Positions 1 to 10,867 of a stretch of DNA of 35,102 nucleotides are shown here, piece by piece. Each line of letters begins with the position of its first letter. Position 1 is the stretch's first letter. The stretch comes from Chromera velia (Eukaryota > Sar > Chromeraceae), in the NCBI GenBank assembly GCA_018398765.1, contig JAHBMJ010001134.1, positions 1 through 35,102 of the forward strand, in the 5' to 3' direction. Made by a program: the position numbers and the translations under genes. The notes under the pieces were generated by a model. The model worked only from the letters and a program-made list of their open reading frames with translations, was not told the origin of the DNA and did not search any database.

Positions 1-34
1 ACACACACATACATAAACACACACACACACACAC

Positions 35-99
<65 letters not shown>

Positions 100-110
100 C
101 GCATAGGCAT
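1..110. repeat. (CA)n then (GA)n microsatellite
   Basis: Runs of CA dinucleotides pass into a GA run. The block lies in the presumed intron that follows the last visible exon of the left-edge Argonaute copy, so the next exon lies outside the window. Confidence 0.95.
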
Positions 111-145
111 CAGGAGGAGATAACACACACAACAGAAGAACCGAC

Positions 146-1300
146 CTCCATGATCTTTGCATCCTCCCGAATGATATACAGAGCGGGGTGCGAGGTGCCA
201 ATCAGTCCCTTGTGGGAGCACAGCCAGAAGGACTTGACGCCCTGAGGGAGCATCAAATTCTCAACCGGACCCTCGAGAACCTGCAGGCAGGCAGGCATTG
301 ATTCGTAAATAAATAATTCGTCCATTTGATCCTCCATGCACTCAATCATTCATCCACTCAGCACTCTTTCACTGACTCACACATCTGTCCATCACTTCAT
401 TCATTCAGTCAGTCAGTGAGTCAGTGAGTCAGTCAGTCAGTCAGTCAGTCAGTCATCAAGCCAGCCGACAGCCAGCCAGCCAGCAAGCCAGTCAGCCAGA
501 ACCGGAGGCGATTCGAACAACCAACGGCAAGGGAGATCATTCAGGAGTTATCGAAGCCCGACGAGAAAGAACAACTCGGACATGAAGACCCAAAGGTATG
601 TCTCTGCATTCACCTTCTCTCTAATTCCACACACAGGAAGGCCCCCTCTCCCTTACTCACTCCCCCCAATCCCTTAAAGAGACACACACCGCTCACCTAG
701 ATGGACGGACCTCTCTCCTCTCCTGTCTGCACAGAGGAAGAAGAAGAAGACGAAGAAGTCTAGGACTCGTACGCAAGAGTGAAGTCTCTGTCTTGCAGCC
801 GCCTCAGCTGCCCCCAGGCAGGAAGGAGGGCAGGAAGGCAGGCAGGCTGGCAGGCGAGCATGAGCCTGGCTCGAGCTACTGATCCACCTACCTGCACTGC
901 CGACTGACCGTGCCGGCGGAGGGTTATGTGCCTGTTGATTGACCACACTGAAGGGCCTCACGTTGTCTGCATTGTACACGACAGGGAACCGCGTGTTCAT
1001 CGGAGGGCGCCTCCCTCCTCCAGCAGCCGCCTTGGCAGCAGGGTTCCATCTGATGCTCTCCGACCTCACACTTCCCCCCTCTCCCTCTGTCCCCCCTGCG
1101 GATGGGGGGGATGGTCCCTCCTCGTCCTCCTCCGGCTCCTCTCTCGCCAGGGGGACGGAAGTGAACGCCCGCACGTTATGGCATTTCTGCACCACCACAA
1201 CTGTCAACTTCACACCGTCACGGTACTTCTCCCCCCAAGATTGTGATTCTTCCTTCGTTTTGGCCGTCTTCTTGCCAAACTCGTAATACCAATCTCGTAC
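146..1300 (-). pseudogene. Partial second Argonaute (PIWI-domain 3' exons), cut by window edge
   Basis: Two minus-strand exons are visible. Exon a (1300-909) starts after a CAG acceptor and matches the part of PIWI read as VRELYYDIGEKV in the complete neighbour; the usual KRHxTRxF motif reads KCHNVRAF. Exon b (281-146) reads VLEGPVENLMLPQGVKSF and then GTSHPALYIIRED, about 85% identical to exon 8 of the complete gene over some 40 residues. Donors are GTCAGT (908) and GTCGGT (145). Exon a ends in phase 2 but exon b must begin in phase 0, because the stretch that should read NPPPGT is one base short; joining them runs into a stop. No exon for the rest of PIWI, MID or PAZ is recognisable between 1300 and 2805. 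This is most likely a truncated, decayed tandem paralogue. The catalytic-His position is Ile. A missed mini-exon could rescue the frame. Confidence 0.7.
405..500. repeat. CAGT / CAGC tetranucleotide microsatellite in intron
   Basis: Repeated CAGT units run into CCAG/GACAGCCAGC units inside the intron between the two exons of the partial Argonaute. The corresponding intron of the complete gene (3380-3440) has a related CAGCCAGCCAG patch followed by GATTCGAA. This supports common descent of the two introns. Confidence 0.8.
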
Positions 1301-1309
1301 CTGCATGGG

Positions 1310-1332
1310 TCGGCGCAACGAGTGAGTAGACA

Positions 1333-1372
<40 letters not shown>

Positions 1373-1375
1373 CAT

Positions 1376-1409
<34 letters not shown>

Positions 1410-1467
1410 CGAGAGCGAGCGAGAGAGAGACAGAGACAGAGAGACAGATAGACAGATAGATAAACAG

Positions 1468-1503
<36 letters not shown>

Positions 1504-1800
1504 AGAGAGAGATAAAGAGAGAGAGAGAGAGAAAGAAAGAAAGAAACAAAGAGGGAAAGAAAGAAAGAAAGAAAGAAAGAAAGACAGACAGACAGACAGA
1601 CAGACAGAAAGGACGAAAGAAAGAAAGACAGAAAGGACGAAAAAACGAAAGGCAGGGAGAAACTGAGAAAGGAAAGAAGGAAGCAAGGGAGGAAAAAGCG
1701 AAAGAGAGACTGTCACGGAAAGGAAGGAAGAAAGGGAAAGCAGGATAAAAGGAAGAGGCGGGGGAAAGTGAGAGGAACAAAGAAGGGAAGAGAACACACA
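1310..1800. repeat. Compound microsatellite block (CA, GA, GACA, GAAA, GGAAA)
   Basis: About 490 bases of almost pure purine (plus-strand) simple repeats: (CA)n at 1330-1367 and 1470-1500, GA runs at 1375-1440 and 1500-1530, GAAA units at 1530-1585, GACA units at 1585-1607, then degenerate GGAAAG. They create long Ser/Leu/Phe-rich open frames on the minus strand that are artefacts of the repeat, not genes. Confidence 0.95.
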
Positions 1801-2804
1801 CCTGTACAACCAACAGAATGTCCAAGACGGTTCTCCTGTGGTCGCTGTGCCACACAAAGGCACTCAGTCGCCGCACAGTCAGATCCAGGTCAGCCAGAAC
1901 ACGCCACATTCGCAACACCAAAAACAAGTGGAAGGAAGCGAAAGGAAGGAATGCCGACGTGACAAACGACGAATCTGAGAGATCGGGAGACTTACTGCTT
2001 CACATGCAATTTCCCTCACTCCACCCACACCCACACCCACACACACACACACACACCTCCCCTCTGGTGCTCAACATCCAGAGGAATCTGACAGATCGTC
2101 AGACTGCTTCCTATGCAATTTCCCTCACTCCCCGCTGACCACGGTCGACGCACGCACAGAGTTATTTCATTGCATGCATTTATGCGTTCACTTCTTGGCG
2201 CGCAAGCCTTTTACTAACGTCACCGCTGTCCTGTCCTGTCCCTTCTCAACCGCCCTGTCGCGGGACTGACTTCAGATCACGGACGTCTATTCCCATTCCA
2301 GCATCATTCCCACCCTTTCTCTTCTATCCTCTCACCTCGATTGCCCTTCGTGAAAACACACACAAAAACAATGTCTCCCGCCAGAGACCTGTTTGGATGC
2401 CCTGGGGGGAGTCCACAAAGAGAGCGGAGGGGCTCCATTCAGATGCAAGAATGCACAGGCATCACGTACACCATACGGCAATCCATTCACTTATGCATGC
2501 AGACACGAAACGGATCGTTTTGACCCCTCGAACTTTCAGCATATAAACAAGTTCCTTCTGCACGCACGCATTGAAAGCACTCATTTTCTCTCCATTCCCG
2601 ACACTCTACACACGCATTTGCCCCCATCAGGTGACAGAGCGAAACAGAAAGACAGACAGACAAATACAAAAAGACCGTGGCAAGAATATGCGGACACAAA
2701 CAAACATACAGATGGCTTCACCCACTGTGTCCTTCCCCTCCCCGCATCTTTCCACCGGAGTGCAGCAGAGAAACTTCTCTCAACTTGCTCTTCTAGCTGC
2801 CTCC
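1801..2804. other. No recognised gene between the two Argonaute copies
   Basis: I see no Argonaute-like exon or other protein family in this kilobase on either strand. It contains a short CCCACA/CA run (2022-2056) and two near-identical short segments ending in CAATTTCCCTCACTCC (around 2005 and 2117). Minus-strand frames near 1930-1810 are open but lack a splice acceptor and do not resemble PIWI. Confidence 0.5.
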
Positions 2805-5800
2805 TCACAAGAAGAACATTCTGCCCCACGCCTGTCTCTCCGCCTCCTCCCCAAAGACGGGACGGTTGCAAGGAATGCTCTCTAACAAAATCTCATTCGC
2901 AGCCACCTCCGCCTCCGCTCTCCACTTCATCATCTGTACGTTATACGTCTCTTTCGTCATCCCGACTCCCGTCTCCTCAGCCTTGGGATCGATCTTCAAC
3001 TGGGCCTGCTGCTGCTTCCACAGCCACTTCTGTTTCCAGAGGTGCTTCATCGCGTGGTCAGCCAGGATGTCGGCGTAGAACGCAGGCACAGGGTAGGACG
3101 TTGCCCGCGTGGTTCTCTGGGAGAGGTGGCACAGGTGGTACCCGAAGAGCTTCAGACCATTGAGGTCCATCGCCATATTCTCCGGCATGCCCTCTTCGTC
3201 AAGGAGCGCGTCCTCCCTCACAACGTACAGAGAGGGGTGCGAGGTGCCAATCTGGCCCTTGTGCGAACAGAGCCAGAAGGACTTCACCCCAGGGGGAAGC
3301 ATCAAATTCTCAACGGCGCCTTCCAAAACCTGCAAAGGAGAAATGGAAACGACAGTTTTGGAGAGACAGAAAAAATTACGTGAGCACGCCAGCCAGCCAG
3401 ACAGGAGACAGGGGGATTCGAAGGCAACCTCAAGGAACACGGCAAAGGGGGGAAAAGGAATCAGAAAGTTCAACACTGGCACAAAAAACAGTCTCAGCAC
3501 AAACAAACGGACACGCAATTGAGAGAGAGAGAGAGAGAGAGAAATCATGGCACCTTGCAATGAGAAAAGCGGCCCTCCCTCTGCTCTATTCATTCTCTTC
3601 CACCCACCCACCGACCGTTCCAGGAGGGGGGTTCTCGACTCTAGGGTTCCACGGGTCTGGAGCTCTGTCTCCTCCTCTTCCTCCCCTGCCCCCCCTCCCT
3701 CCCCTCCCACCCCTACCGGCGGGCGAAGGAGCCTCAGAACCGCCTATGCCTCCCCCCATGCCGCTCCAAACGGAAGAGGCAGAGGACTCAGCCCCACTCC
3801 ACTGCTGGTCGACGGGGGGGGGCACGAAGAAGGGACGCACATCGTCTCCACGGAAGGAGACAGGGAATCTAGGGTAGGAGGGGAGGGGACCGACCACCCG
3901 GGAGGACGAAGACGCCGCCGAAGAGCGACTTCCCCAGAGTTCACCACCTGCCCCCCCAACTGGAGGCTCCCCTGACAAGGACACCCCAGCGGCAGACGCA
4001 GCGTCATCCTCGAACGATGGAGGCACTGCGGTGAACACACGCGTGTTGTGCCGCTTCTGAACGATAATCACTGTCAGCTTGACACCCTCTGCGAACTTGG
4101 GCCCGGCGCCTTCGAGAACTTTCTCTCCAATGTCGTAGTACAGCTCTCGCACCTGCAGGGAGTAACGACAGAAAGATTTGCACGAAGAGTGGAAAGGAAT
4201 TTGGGTGGGAGACGGGTCGGACGTGGAAGAAAGTGAATGCCGCCAGCATGAAGTTCAGAAGACCAACTCGGTCGGCAGCGTGCAGGTAGGGTCGAGGAGA
4301 AAGGGTGGCAGGGTGAGAAGCTGATTAAGAGGAAATGAAGGCGAGATGAGCAAAAAAGGCTTTGCAGGAGAACCTCCCTTTCTGTGCCACGCTCTCTTTG
4401 TCTCTTTCAATCTGCAATTGGCTCTACTCTTTGCGTCAACTGATTCGCTCGATTTGTTTCTTTCGCTTTCTTGTTTTCCCCCACTGCCCGAAGCCGCCTG
4501 ACCGACCTGTTCGATCTCCTGATCGACGACTGTCTCTACCTGCGCGTCCGACACGCCGTCTCTGAAGATGACCAGGTGGAGGGGGGGGAGTCGCGTCTGG
4601 CGGCCCGGCACCGTCCACTCCCTCCGGTTGGCCAGGCACACCCCCAGCATCTCCTTGAAGAGTTTCTTCTCCGGGGTCCCGATCACCTCCTGTGCCGCCG
4701 ACTTGGGCCCGGTCCCGCACTGAGCTCTGACACAGTGGGTCCACTGGGTCAGCTTCTCGTCCACAGAGCAGACCATGGCACACACAGAGGGCTGGACACG
4801 GGACGCCCCCCCCTGAGGAGGAGGGTGCGTGACGTCGACCCCTATGACTGCGATGTCGTGTCTAACCCTGTTGAACAAATCCTCGATGATGCGGAGACCG
4901 TCGGAGTTCGTCTTGTCGAGGGCCCAGTTGGTGCCTCCGAGACGGCTGTTCACCTGCAGGCAGTCAAAATCGATCATACACACATGTTGTGCATAGACGG
5001 ACTCAACAGTGGCATACGTTCTGTGGACACTCCGAAAACATCCGAGGCGTCTACGTGGACTGAGTGAGACACAAAGACGCCCAGCCAGACTGCAATGTTT
5101 CCCTTTACCCTCCCCTGCACAAATAGACGTGTGAACCAACACACACACACACACCTTCAGGGCAATATTGCTCGCATACTGCACAGAGATCTCCCCGTTT
5201 CGGTCGGGTTTCAGGGCCTTGTCGGCCACCTGCAGAGAGGGGTCGTGGGGTGGAGAGGGAAAAAAAGCCCTTCTTTCTGAGAGGCCAGATAGGACTGCAA
5301 CATGGGAAGTCATCAGATCGGAGAGAAGGGGTGTAGCAGACAAGAGACAAAGGAAAGCCTTCCTTCCCACAAAACGAAGTGATGCCATAGAGCTCAAGAG
5401 ACTCCCCCACTCTAGCTGCCTCCCTCCCTCCCTCGGGCAAACAATCCAGCAGACTGCCTGCCAGCCTGGTTGAGGGAAGTAAGGGACCGACCACGCATGT
5501 GTTCCTGATTCTGCCATCAAGGAATGATTTGACGAGTGACCACGGCTGCTCCTGATTGCCCGGAAGGAACACAAAGGCGTAGTCAGGTCTGGCCTCGGGC
5601 TGCACGCAGAGGGAGAAGAGAAGAGAGGGCAGGAGAGGTCAATGAGAAGAGAGAGAGCAACGCACAGTGATAGGACGAAGCGGCCGAAGAAGAAGAGAAA
5701 GCAGAGAATGGGGAACTTACCTGCTTTGTGCTTCAGCTTGATGGGGGAAAACCGGGGAGAAGGTTGAAGATGCCAGATACACGAAGAGGCAGGGAAGTAA

Positions 5801-8729
5801 ACAGGCGAGGGAAAACAAAATGGAATCATGCACCCGTGGTGGTGTTCGGATGGCATTCTGCTGGATGCAGGGTTACTCAATTCTCAAAGATTTGCTTCCC
5901 GATTGTAGATTGATACCTGATTCCCTAACTCAATTATTATGTGACTGACTTGCTGACTGACTAAGTGACTGACTGACTGACTGACCGGCAACGCTGCCAT
6001 GAAACCATCGAATCTCATTTGCATCTCGACCTGTCTCTCCTCCATGTACGCCATCCACTCCTGTTCTTGCTCTGGCGTCTCGAACTCTTCTACAGCACCC
6101 TTACGGGCCTGTTGGGCCTCTGGGGCAGGTCCCCCCCCTCTACCTCCTCCCCTACCGCCACGCCCCCCTCCACGGGCTCCCCCCCGCCCTCCCCGTGAGG
6201 ACACAGCCGACTGGGGCCTCACTCTCCGAAATTGGAGATCGATAAAGAACACCGGACCCGTCTGGAGGTCTAGGGTGATCTCATGCTCCCGAAAGAGGGC
6301 GTCTCCCAGGGCATTCATGAACTTCTCAATGCGATCTCCTCTCTGATCGTACGAGAGAATGCAAAACCGCAAGGGCTTTGCACGCACAAGATCGGGAGCC
6401 TTCACGTAGCTGCTCTTGTTCGCCATGTTCCAACTCGCGTCGTCCTTCACGCGTGCGTCAACACTGCGGAACCGAGCGTTTGCCTGTCCAGCCAGCAGAA
6501 GGGGTGCGACAGGTAGGACCGCGGCCTCGACTCTGAACATGACTGGGTCAATGGTCACTCCGAAGTGCTGGAGGATGCGGTTGCCTGAGCAGTACACCTC
6601 CTTCACTGTCCGGAGAATTTCGCCTCTTCGCTCCTGAAGGGAACACAAGAAAGAACAGCAGCTCTTCAATTACGGAGTTGGCAAGACCAAACCGGTGTGT
6701 GGGTCAAGATGGAGTGTGCACGGAGGTGTGACACAAACAAGAGAGGGCCTGTAGGGAAGGACGGAGAAGAACGGAAGCGATGTAGCACAGAAGGCAGGGG
6801 GCAGGCAGAAACAAGTGAGGAAGGAAGGGGGCTGAAGGAAGGAGAAATAGAAGCTGAATGTGGGACAGGAAGTTTCTCAGACAGGCAAGGAGCGAAAACA
6901 TTGGAGAGTCAGCTATCACCTTCATGTGGCGAGTTCCACATTTCTTGTGGGAAAGACACACACACACACACACACACACACAAGGAGAGAGAAGAGTTGT
7001 TCGGAAGAGAAAACGAAGCAAGAAAGGAATAGAGAGAGACTGACCCCCGGGTCCATAAGTCCTGAGGTCTGCAGTGCCGCCTTCTCGTCTGGCTGTGCTC
7101 CTCTGGCGGGGCTCTGGAAGGGTTCGATGGTGCAGCAGCAGAGGGGAATCTTGGATCCTCCCACCATCTCTACCAGGGGCTCGTGAGCGTGGATGAACGG
7201 GATGTTCTGTTCAGGAAAACGGGGTCTCAGAAAGCCGTTCCAGTAGTCCATCTCGCAGGTCTCAACAGGGGGGTCGTTCGGGTCAGCGTCGGGCTCTGGT
7301 TTGCGCACAAATCGGTGGGTCCCTGCTCTCTTTCCGGGATCTGTCACACTGAACCTCAAGAATGTGTAATCGGACCTGCAGAGAATTGACTTGAATCATA
7401 CGCGCATTGTATCAATGGTCAGGGGGGATTGCAGGGTCTTCTCTCTTTCTTTTTCGTCGCCCGGAGGCAGAAACACAAGAAAAGAAAAGAAAGGAAAGGA
7501 AAAGAAAAGAAAGGAAAGGAAAAGAAAAGGAAGGAAAAGAAAAGAAAAGAAAAGAAAAGAAAAGAAGAGAAGAGAAGAGAAGAGAAAAGAAAAGGAAGGA
7601 AAAGGAAGGAATGAAATTTTGGTCGAAGGAAGCGTCGACACAAAGTGATGTTCTTTGAAGGAAAAGAAGGGGCTCTGGCAATTCAGTGCAAGAACAGAAG
7701 AGAAGGCAACACCAGCAGGATAGTGCATGGGTAGCAGGTGGATGTACGCACTTCCTCGTTCTCCTTCTCGGATTCAAAAGGAAAAAGGGAAGAAACACGC
7801 CCCGCTGACCTGTTTCCTTTCCCCCGAATCTTCAGCCCTCTCATGGCGGAGTGTCTGTTCAGCTTTTCCTCATCCTCCTGATTCATCTGCTCAAGCTGGA
7901 CGTCCAACAGTTTCGCGTTTCTCCGATCCTGGGAGAGGATCCGCTGAAAAAATTCACGCGCCGTCTGTCCGGGTCGGTAGGCGAGACCCACAGTCACGTT
8001 CAGACAGAGGGACAGCTGTGGGGTGGCCAGAGGGGTACGCTCGCCTGTGAGTCCAATGCCCATCTTAAACCCTCTCCATCCGACCGTGCCAAATTTATTC
8101 GGATCATCCATCTCCAGAGGGAACAGAGCGGAGTCCTTGTTGGGGAAGAACATCCGACCCCTCTTTGTGCACACAACAGATGCCTGGAGATCCTCTACCT
8201 CCCTCCTTCTGAAGGTGGTGGCCCCGCAAAGCACGATATTCAACGCATAAAGGATGGTCATCTTGATGTCTTCTGGAGTCTGCGGCACGAAAATGTCGTT
8301 GACTCTGATTTCACCCATGGGGGGTTGACAAGGAAGGATGGTCAGGTTGTTCAACAGAATCGTGACAGGCTCAGCAGCGATCAAGGTGTACTCCCCATCC
8401 CACCCAATCAGGTACTCCTTCTTCTTCAGCTGGCGGAGGTTGCTCTCCATCACCTTCTCCCTCTCCCTCTTGGACATGTCGTTCTCTCTAAAGATCACCT
8501 CGTGCTTGTGCAGGATCAACCCGTCTCCTGTCAGCACCTTGAAGTAATTCACATCCAGGGACAGGCGCTGCCACGTGGAGGGGTCCTTCGGATCCGGCTT
8601 CGGCCCTCCCATGTGAGGTGCTGGGGAGGGTCCGGGAGGCCCGGGAGGGCCAGGGGGTCCGGGTGGAGCAGGTGGCATGGGGGGAAGGGGGGGACCCATC
8701 CCGAGTGGTTGGGGGTAACTGGGGTACAT
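2805..8729 (-). CDS. Argonaute-family protein (N-PAZ-MID-PIWI), eight exons
   Basis: Small-RNA-binding silencing protein of the Argonaute (Ago-like) clade. Exons: 8729-7810, 7375-7045, 6633-5986, 5599-5492, 5229-5155, 4953-4507, 4152-3616, 3329-2805 (stop TGA at 2805). Frames join at every border, total 3591 nt, about 1196 aa. The ATG has an in-frame TGA five codons upstream. Order: Pro/Gly-rich N terminus; N domain (LDVNYFKVL); PAZ in exons 2-3; an RGG-rich insert in exon 3; MID in exons 4-5 (VFLPG, then NTCV/VADKA and ALK/VNSRLGG, the 5'-phosphate pocket lysine retained); PIWI in exons 6-8 with VIGVDVTHP, AAQEV, VIFRDGVSDAQ, VQKRHNTRVF, NPPPGT and SFWLCSHKG. By alignment the first Asp, the glutamate finger and the second Asp of the DEDH tetrad are present, but the last His is Val (HPSLYVVRED). 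A second Gly/RGG-rich insert of about 120 aa lies inside PIWI before NPPPGT. The C terminus ends in MFFL, like the hydrophobic Ago tail. Nucleic-acid binding is likely; slicing is doubtful. Confidence 0.9.
3520..3541. repeat. (GA)n microsatellite in Argonaute intron 7
   Basis: A GA dinucleotide run lies between the exon 7 donor (3616) and the exon 8 acceptor (3330). Confidence 0.85.
7478..7615. repeat. AAAAG/AAAGG pentanucleotide-type repeat in Argonaute intron 1
   Basis: About 140 bases of degenerate AAAAG, AAAGG and AAGAG units lie in the 434-bp first intron of the Argonaute gene. Lys/Arg- or Ser/Phe-rich open frames over it are repeat artefacts. Confidence 0.95.
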
Positions 8730-9508
8730 CGGTGCAGCAAGTCACACCAAAGGCGCGGCCAAGTGCAGGATGACGCTAACTGCCGCAAATTTGGGCCCCT
8801 GTTGTGACAGGACGAAACACAAGAGCTCAAGGGAAGCTATGCCCTAGAACCCCCAAAGATGGCGAAGAGCAGTTTCCCTCCCTGACGTCGGACAGATTCA
8901 GGGGCTTGTGATTGCGCTGGCAGCCCGGAGAACTATACGGGTTTTCCTCTGTTTTGTGTTCCCTCGCGATAAGGTGCGTATGAGCCCCTGCAAAAACCGC
9001 ACACAGCACAAGAGTCTACAACAAATCCTTGTGTATAATTCTTCAGAAGTCCGGGCTCACAGTACTCCAAAGGACTCTTTGAAAGGATCTCGAGACAAGC
9101 TGTCTCCGGATCCGAGTTCTGTTTCACGCATGCATGCGTGCGACCGCGCGCGCGTCTTTCCGCACGGCCCGGGCCGGGGTTGACTGGACCCGCGGCCCGC
9201 GGCCGAGTCTATGCACCAACCGATACTGGAGCAAAATTTTCACTGCAATCCTTCTCGAATCCTCTCCACTCTCACCCGTTGTTTGGAAGAGACTTCAGTG
9301 GGGGAAGCGCTTTATTCGGCATACACCTGTCTGCCCATCTGGGTTGATTCCTGTCTGTGTGATCTCGGTTGTGTGCTTGGAGGACGGAGGGTTGTTTTCG
9401 GAGTTTTAGTATCTCTCCGGGGTCACTAAGCAACACCTTTCGATCGCGCAACAGCTCAACTGAACTCAGATTTTGGAGGCAGGATTTTTGTACCAGAATC
9501 CGTAGAAA
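8730..9508. promoter_or_regulatory. Shared divergent promoter region (Argonaute / downstream plus-strand gene)
   Basis: The 779 bases between two oppositely oriented start codons hold no credible exon. They should contain both 5' UTRs and promoters. The GC-rich stretch at 9127-9205 contains a GCATGCATGC palindrome core (about 9128-9139) followed by alternating CG. TGCATGCA is a known target of some ApiAP2 factors in apicomplexans; use here is inference. I see no convincing TATA box placed against a start site. Confidence 0.5.
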
Positions 9509-10819
9509 ATGTTGACCACAGGTCCTCGTAAGATGTCCTCGCCTGTGAGCAGCAAGAAGGCCGAGCTAAAGAGTTACATCAAGATTGACACTGCTGTTGA
9601 AAGACACCCTCTGAAAACCTCCGACCACGAGATTCAACAGATGGCCCAGCTGCCTCTGCTTCAAGCAGGAGGGCGTTTTGTCTCTCTGGTTATGGAGCAG
9701 AAGATGTTTGGGAGCAATCTGGACATAGAACCTGTTGAGCAGCTTCACCTCGCTCCCGTCAACAAGGGAGGAAAGACGTACAGAGTCATGAAACTCACAA
9801 CTGGAAAGCGTAAAGTCGACCCCCACTTTTTCTGTCCCGCCCACACCTGCTTCCACTGTCACGCCGACAGGCGCTTCTTTGTGAAGGTGTGGAAGTTGGA
9901 TGCTAGTTACACCAGCACAAGAGTCGACGAGTGGGCGGAGGACCGGGAGAGAGTTCAAGGCTTCGTGCCCTGCTCGACCTGTGCGTGGAAAGGAATGTAC
10001 AGACACAACTGGCCCCAGGGGTATGTCAGGCCCACGCAGGAGGAAATGGATGCTTGGGACCGAGCTAATTCCTCTGTCAAGGCTGTGCGCCTGGCAGATG
10101 CATCCAGAAGGAGGCAGCTGGGGATGCTGGCAACCTCCGCGGGGGGGAGACCCAAGGTCGAAGGGCGACCCTTTGACCCAGCTATTTATGACGCAACTAC
10201 GGGCCTGCACGTATTCTGCAAAGAAGACGGGCGGGTGGTAGCTATTTATGAGGAAAAGGTCAGACAGACAGCGAATCATTGGTACCACTTCTTTCTGCAC
10301 GTCTCCGGACTTCTTTCTGCGCTTTGGCCTTCCAATCGATTCGCCCAAAGAAAGTGGCTTCTCCTTTGATCGATCCTGTGTTGCCGCTGCTTCACTTCCT
10401 GCATCTCAACTTGAGGCCCCAACCCACTCCTAAATTCTTCTCTGGGCATCTCGACTGCCCTCCCTGATTTTCTCATTTGTTCATGAAGAGAATGGCCTCC
10501 CTCACTTTCGATCCTCCACACCTGATTGCTTTCCTCCTTCTCCTCCTCTTGCACCGTCACTCTCACGCGGGATGCTTTTTTCTTTCAGAGCTCGAGAAAG
10601 CCCTTTAAGTGTGCGTGACATTCCAGAAAACCAGTACAGCCGTCAAGGGTTCCATCAGTCTTGAATCTCTTTTTCTTCTCTTTCTTTTGGTACCCTCTGG
10701 GTGGATTCACGCAGCTCGGGTACGGCCTGGAGGACACTCTGCGGTCGTTCGTGAAGGCCATCGGACCAAAAGTCGAAACTAGCTTTTTCTCAAGACAAAC
10801 GGTGAGCATAGCCTGGGCG

Positions 10820-10867
<48 letters not shown>

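Noticed and set aside
1801-1925. A candidate upstream exon of the partial Argonaute ending in GTACAG before a GTGTGT donor
   Set aside because: No acceptor precedes it and the peptide does not resemble any part of MID or PIWI.
674-1927. A 417-codon minus-strand open frame rich in Ser, Leu, Phe, Cys and Val
   Set aside because: It is driven by the microsatellite block (CA, GA, GAAA). Only its part at 1300-909 is a real PIWI exon.
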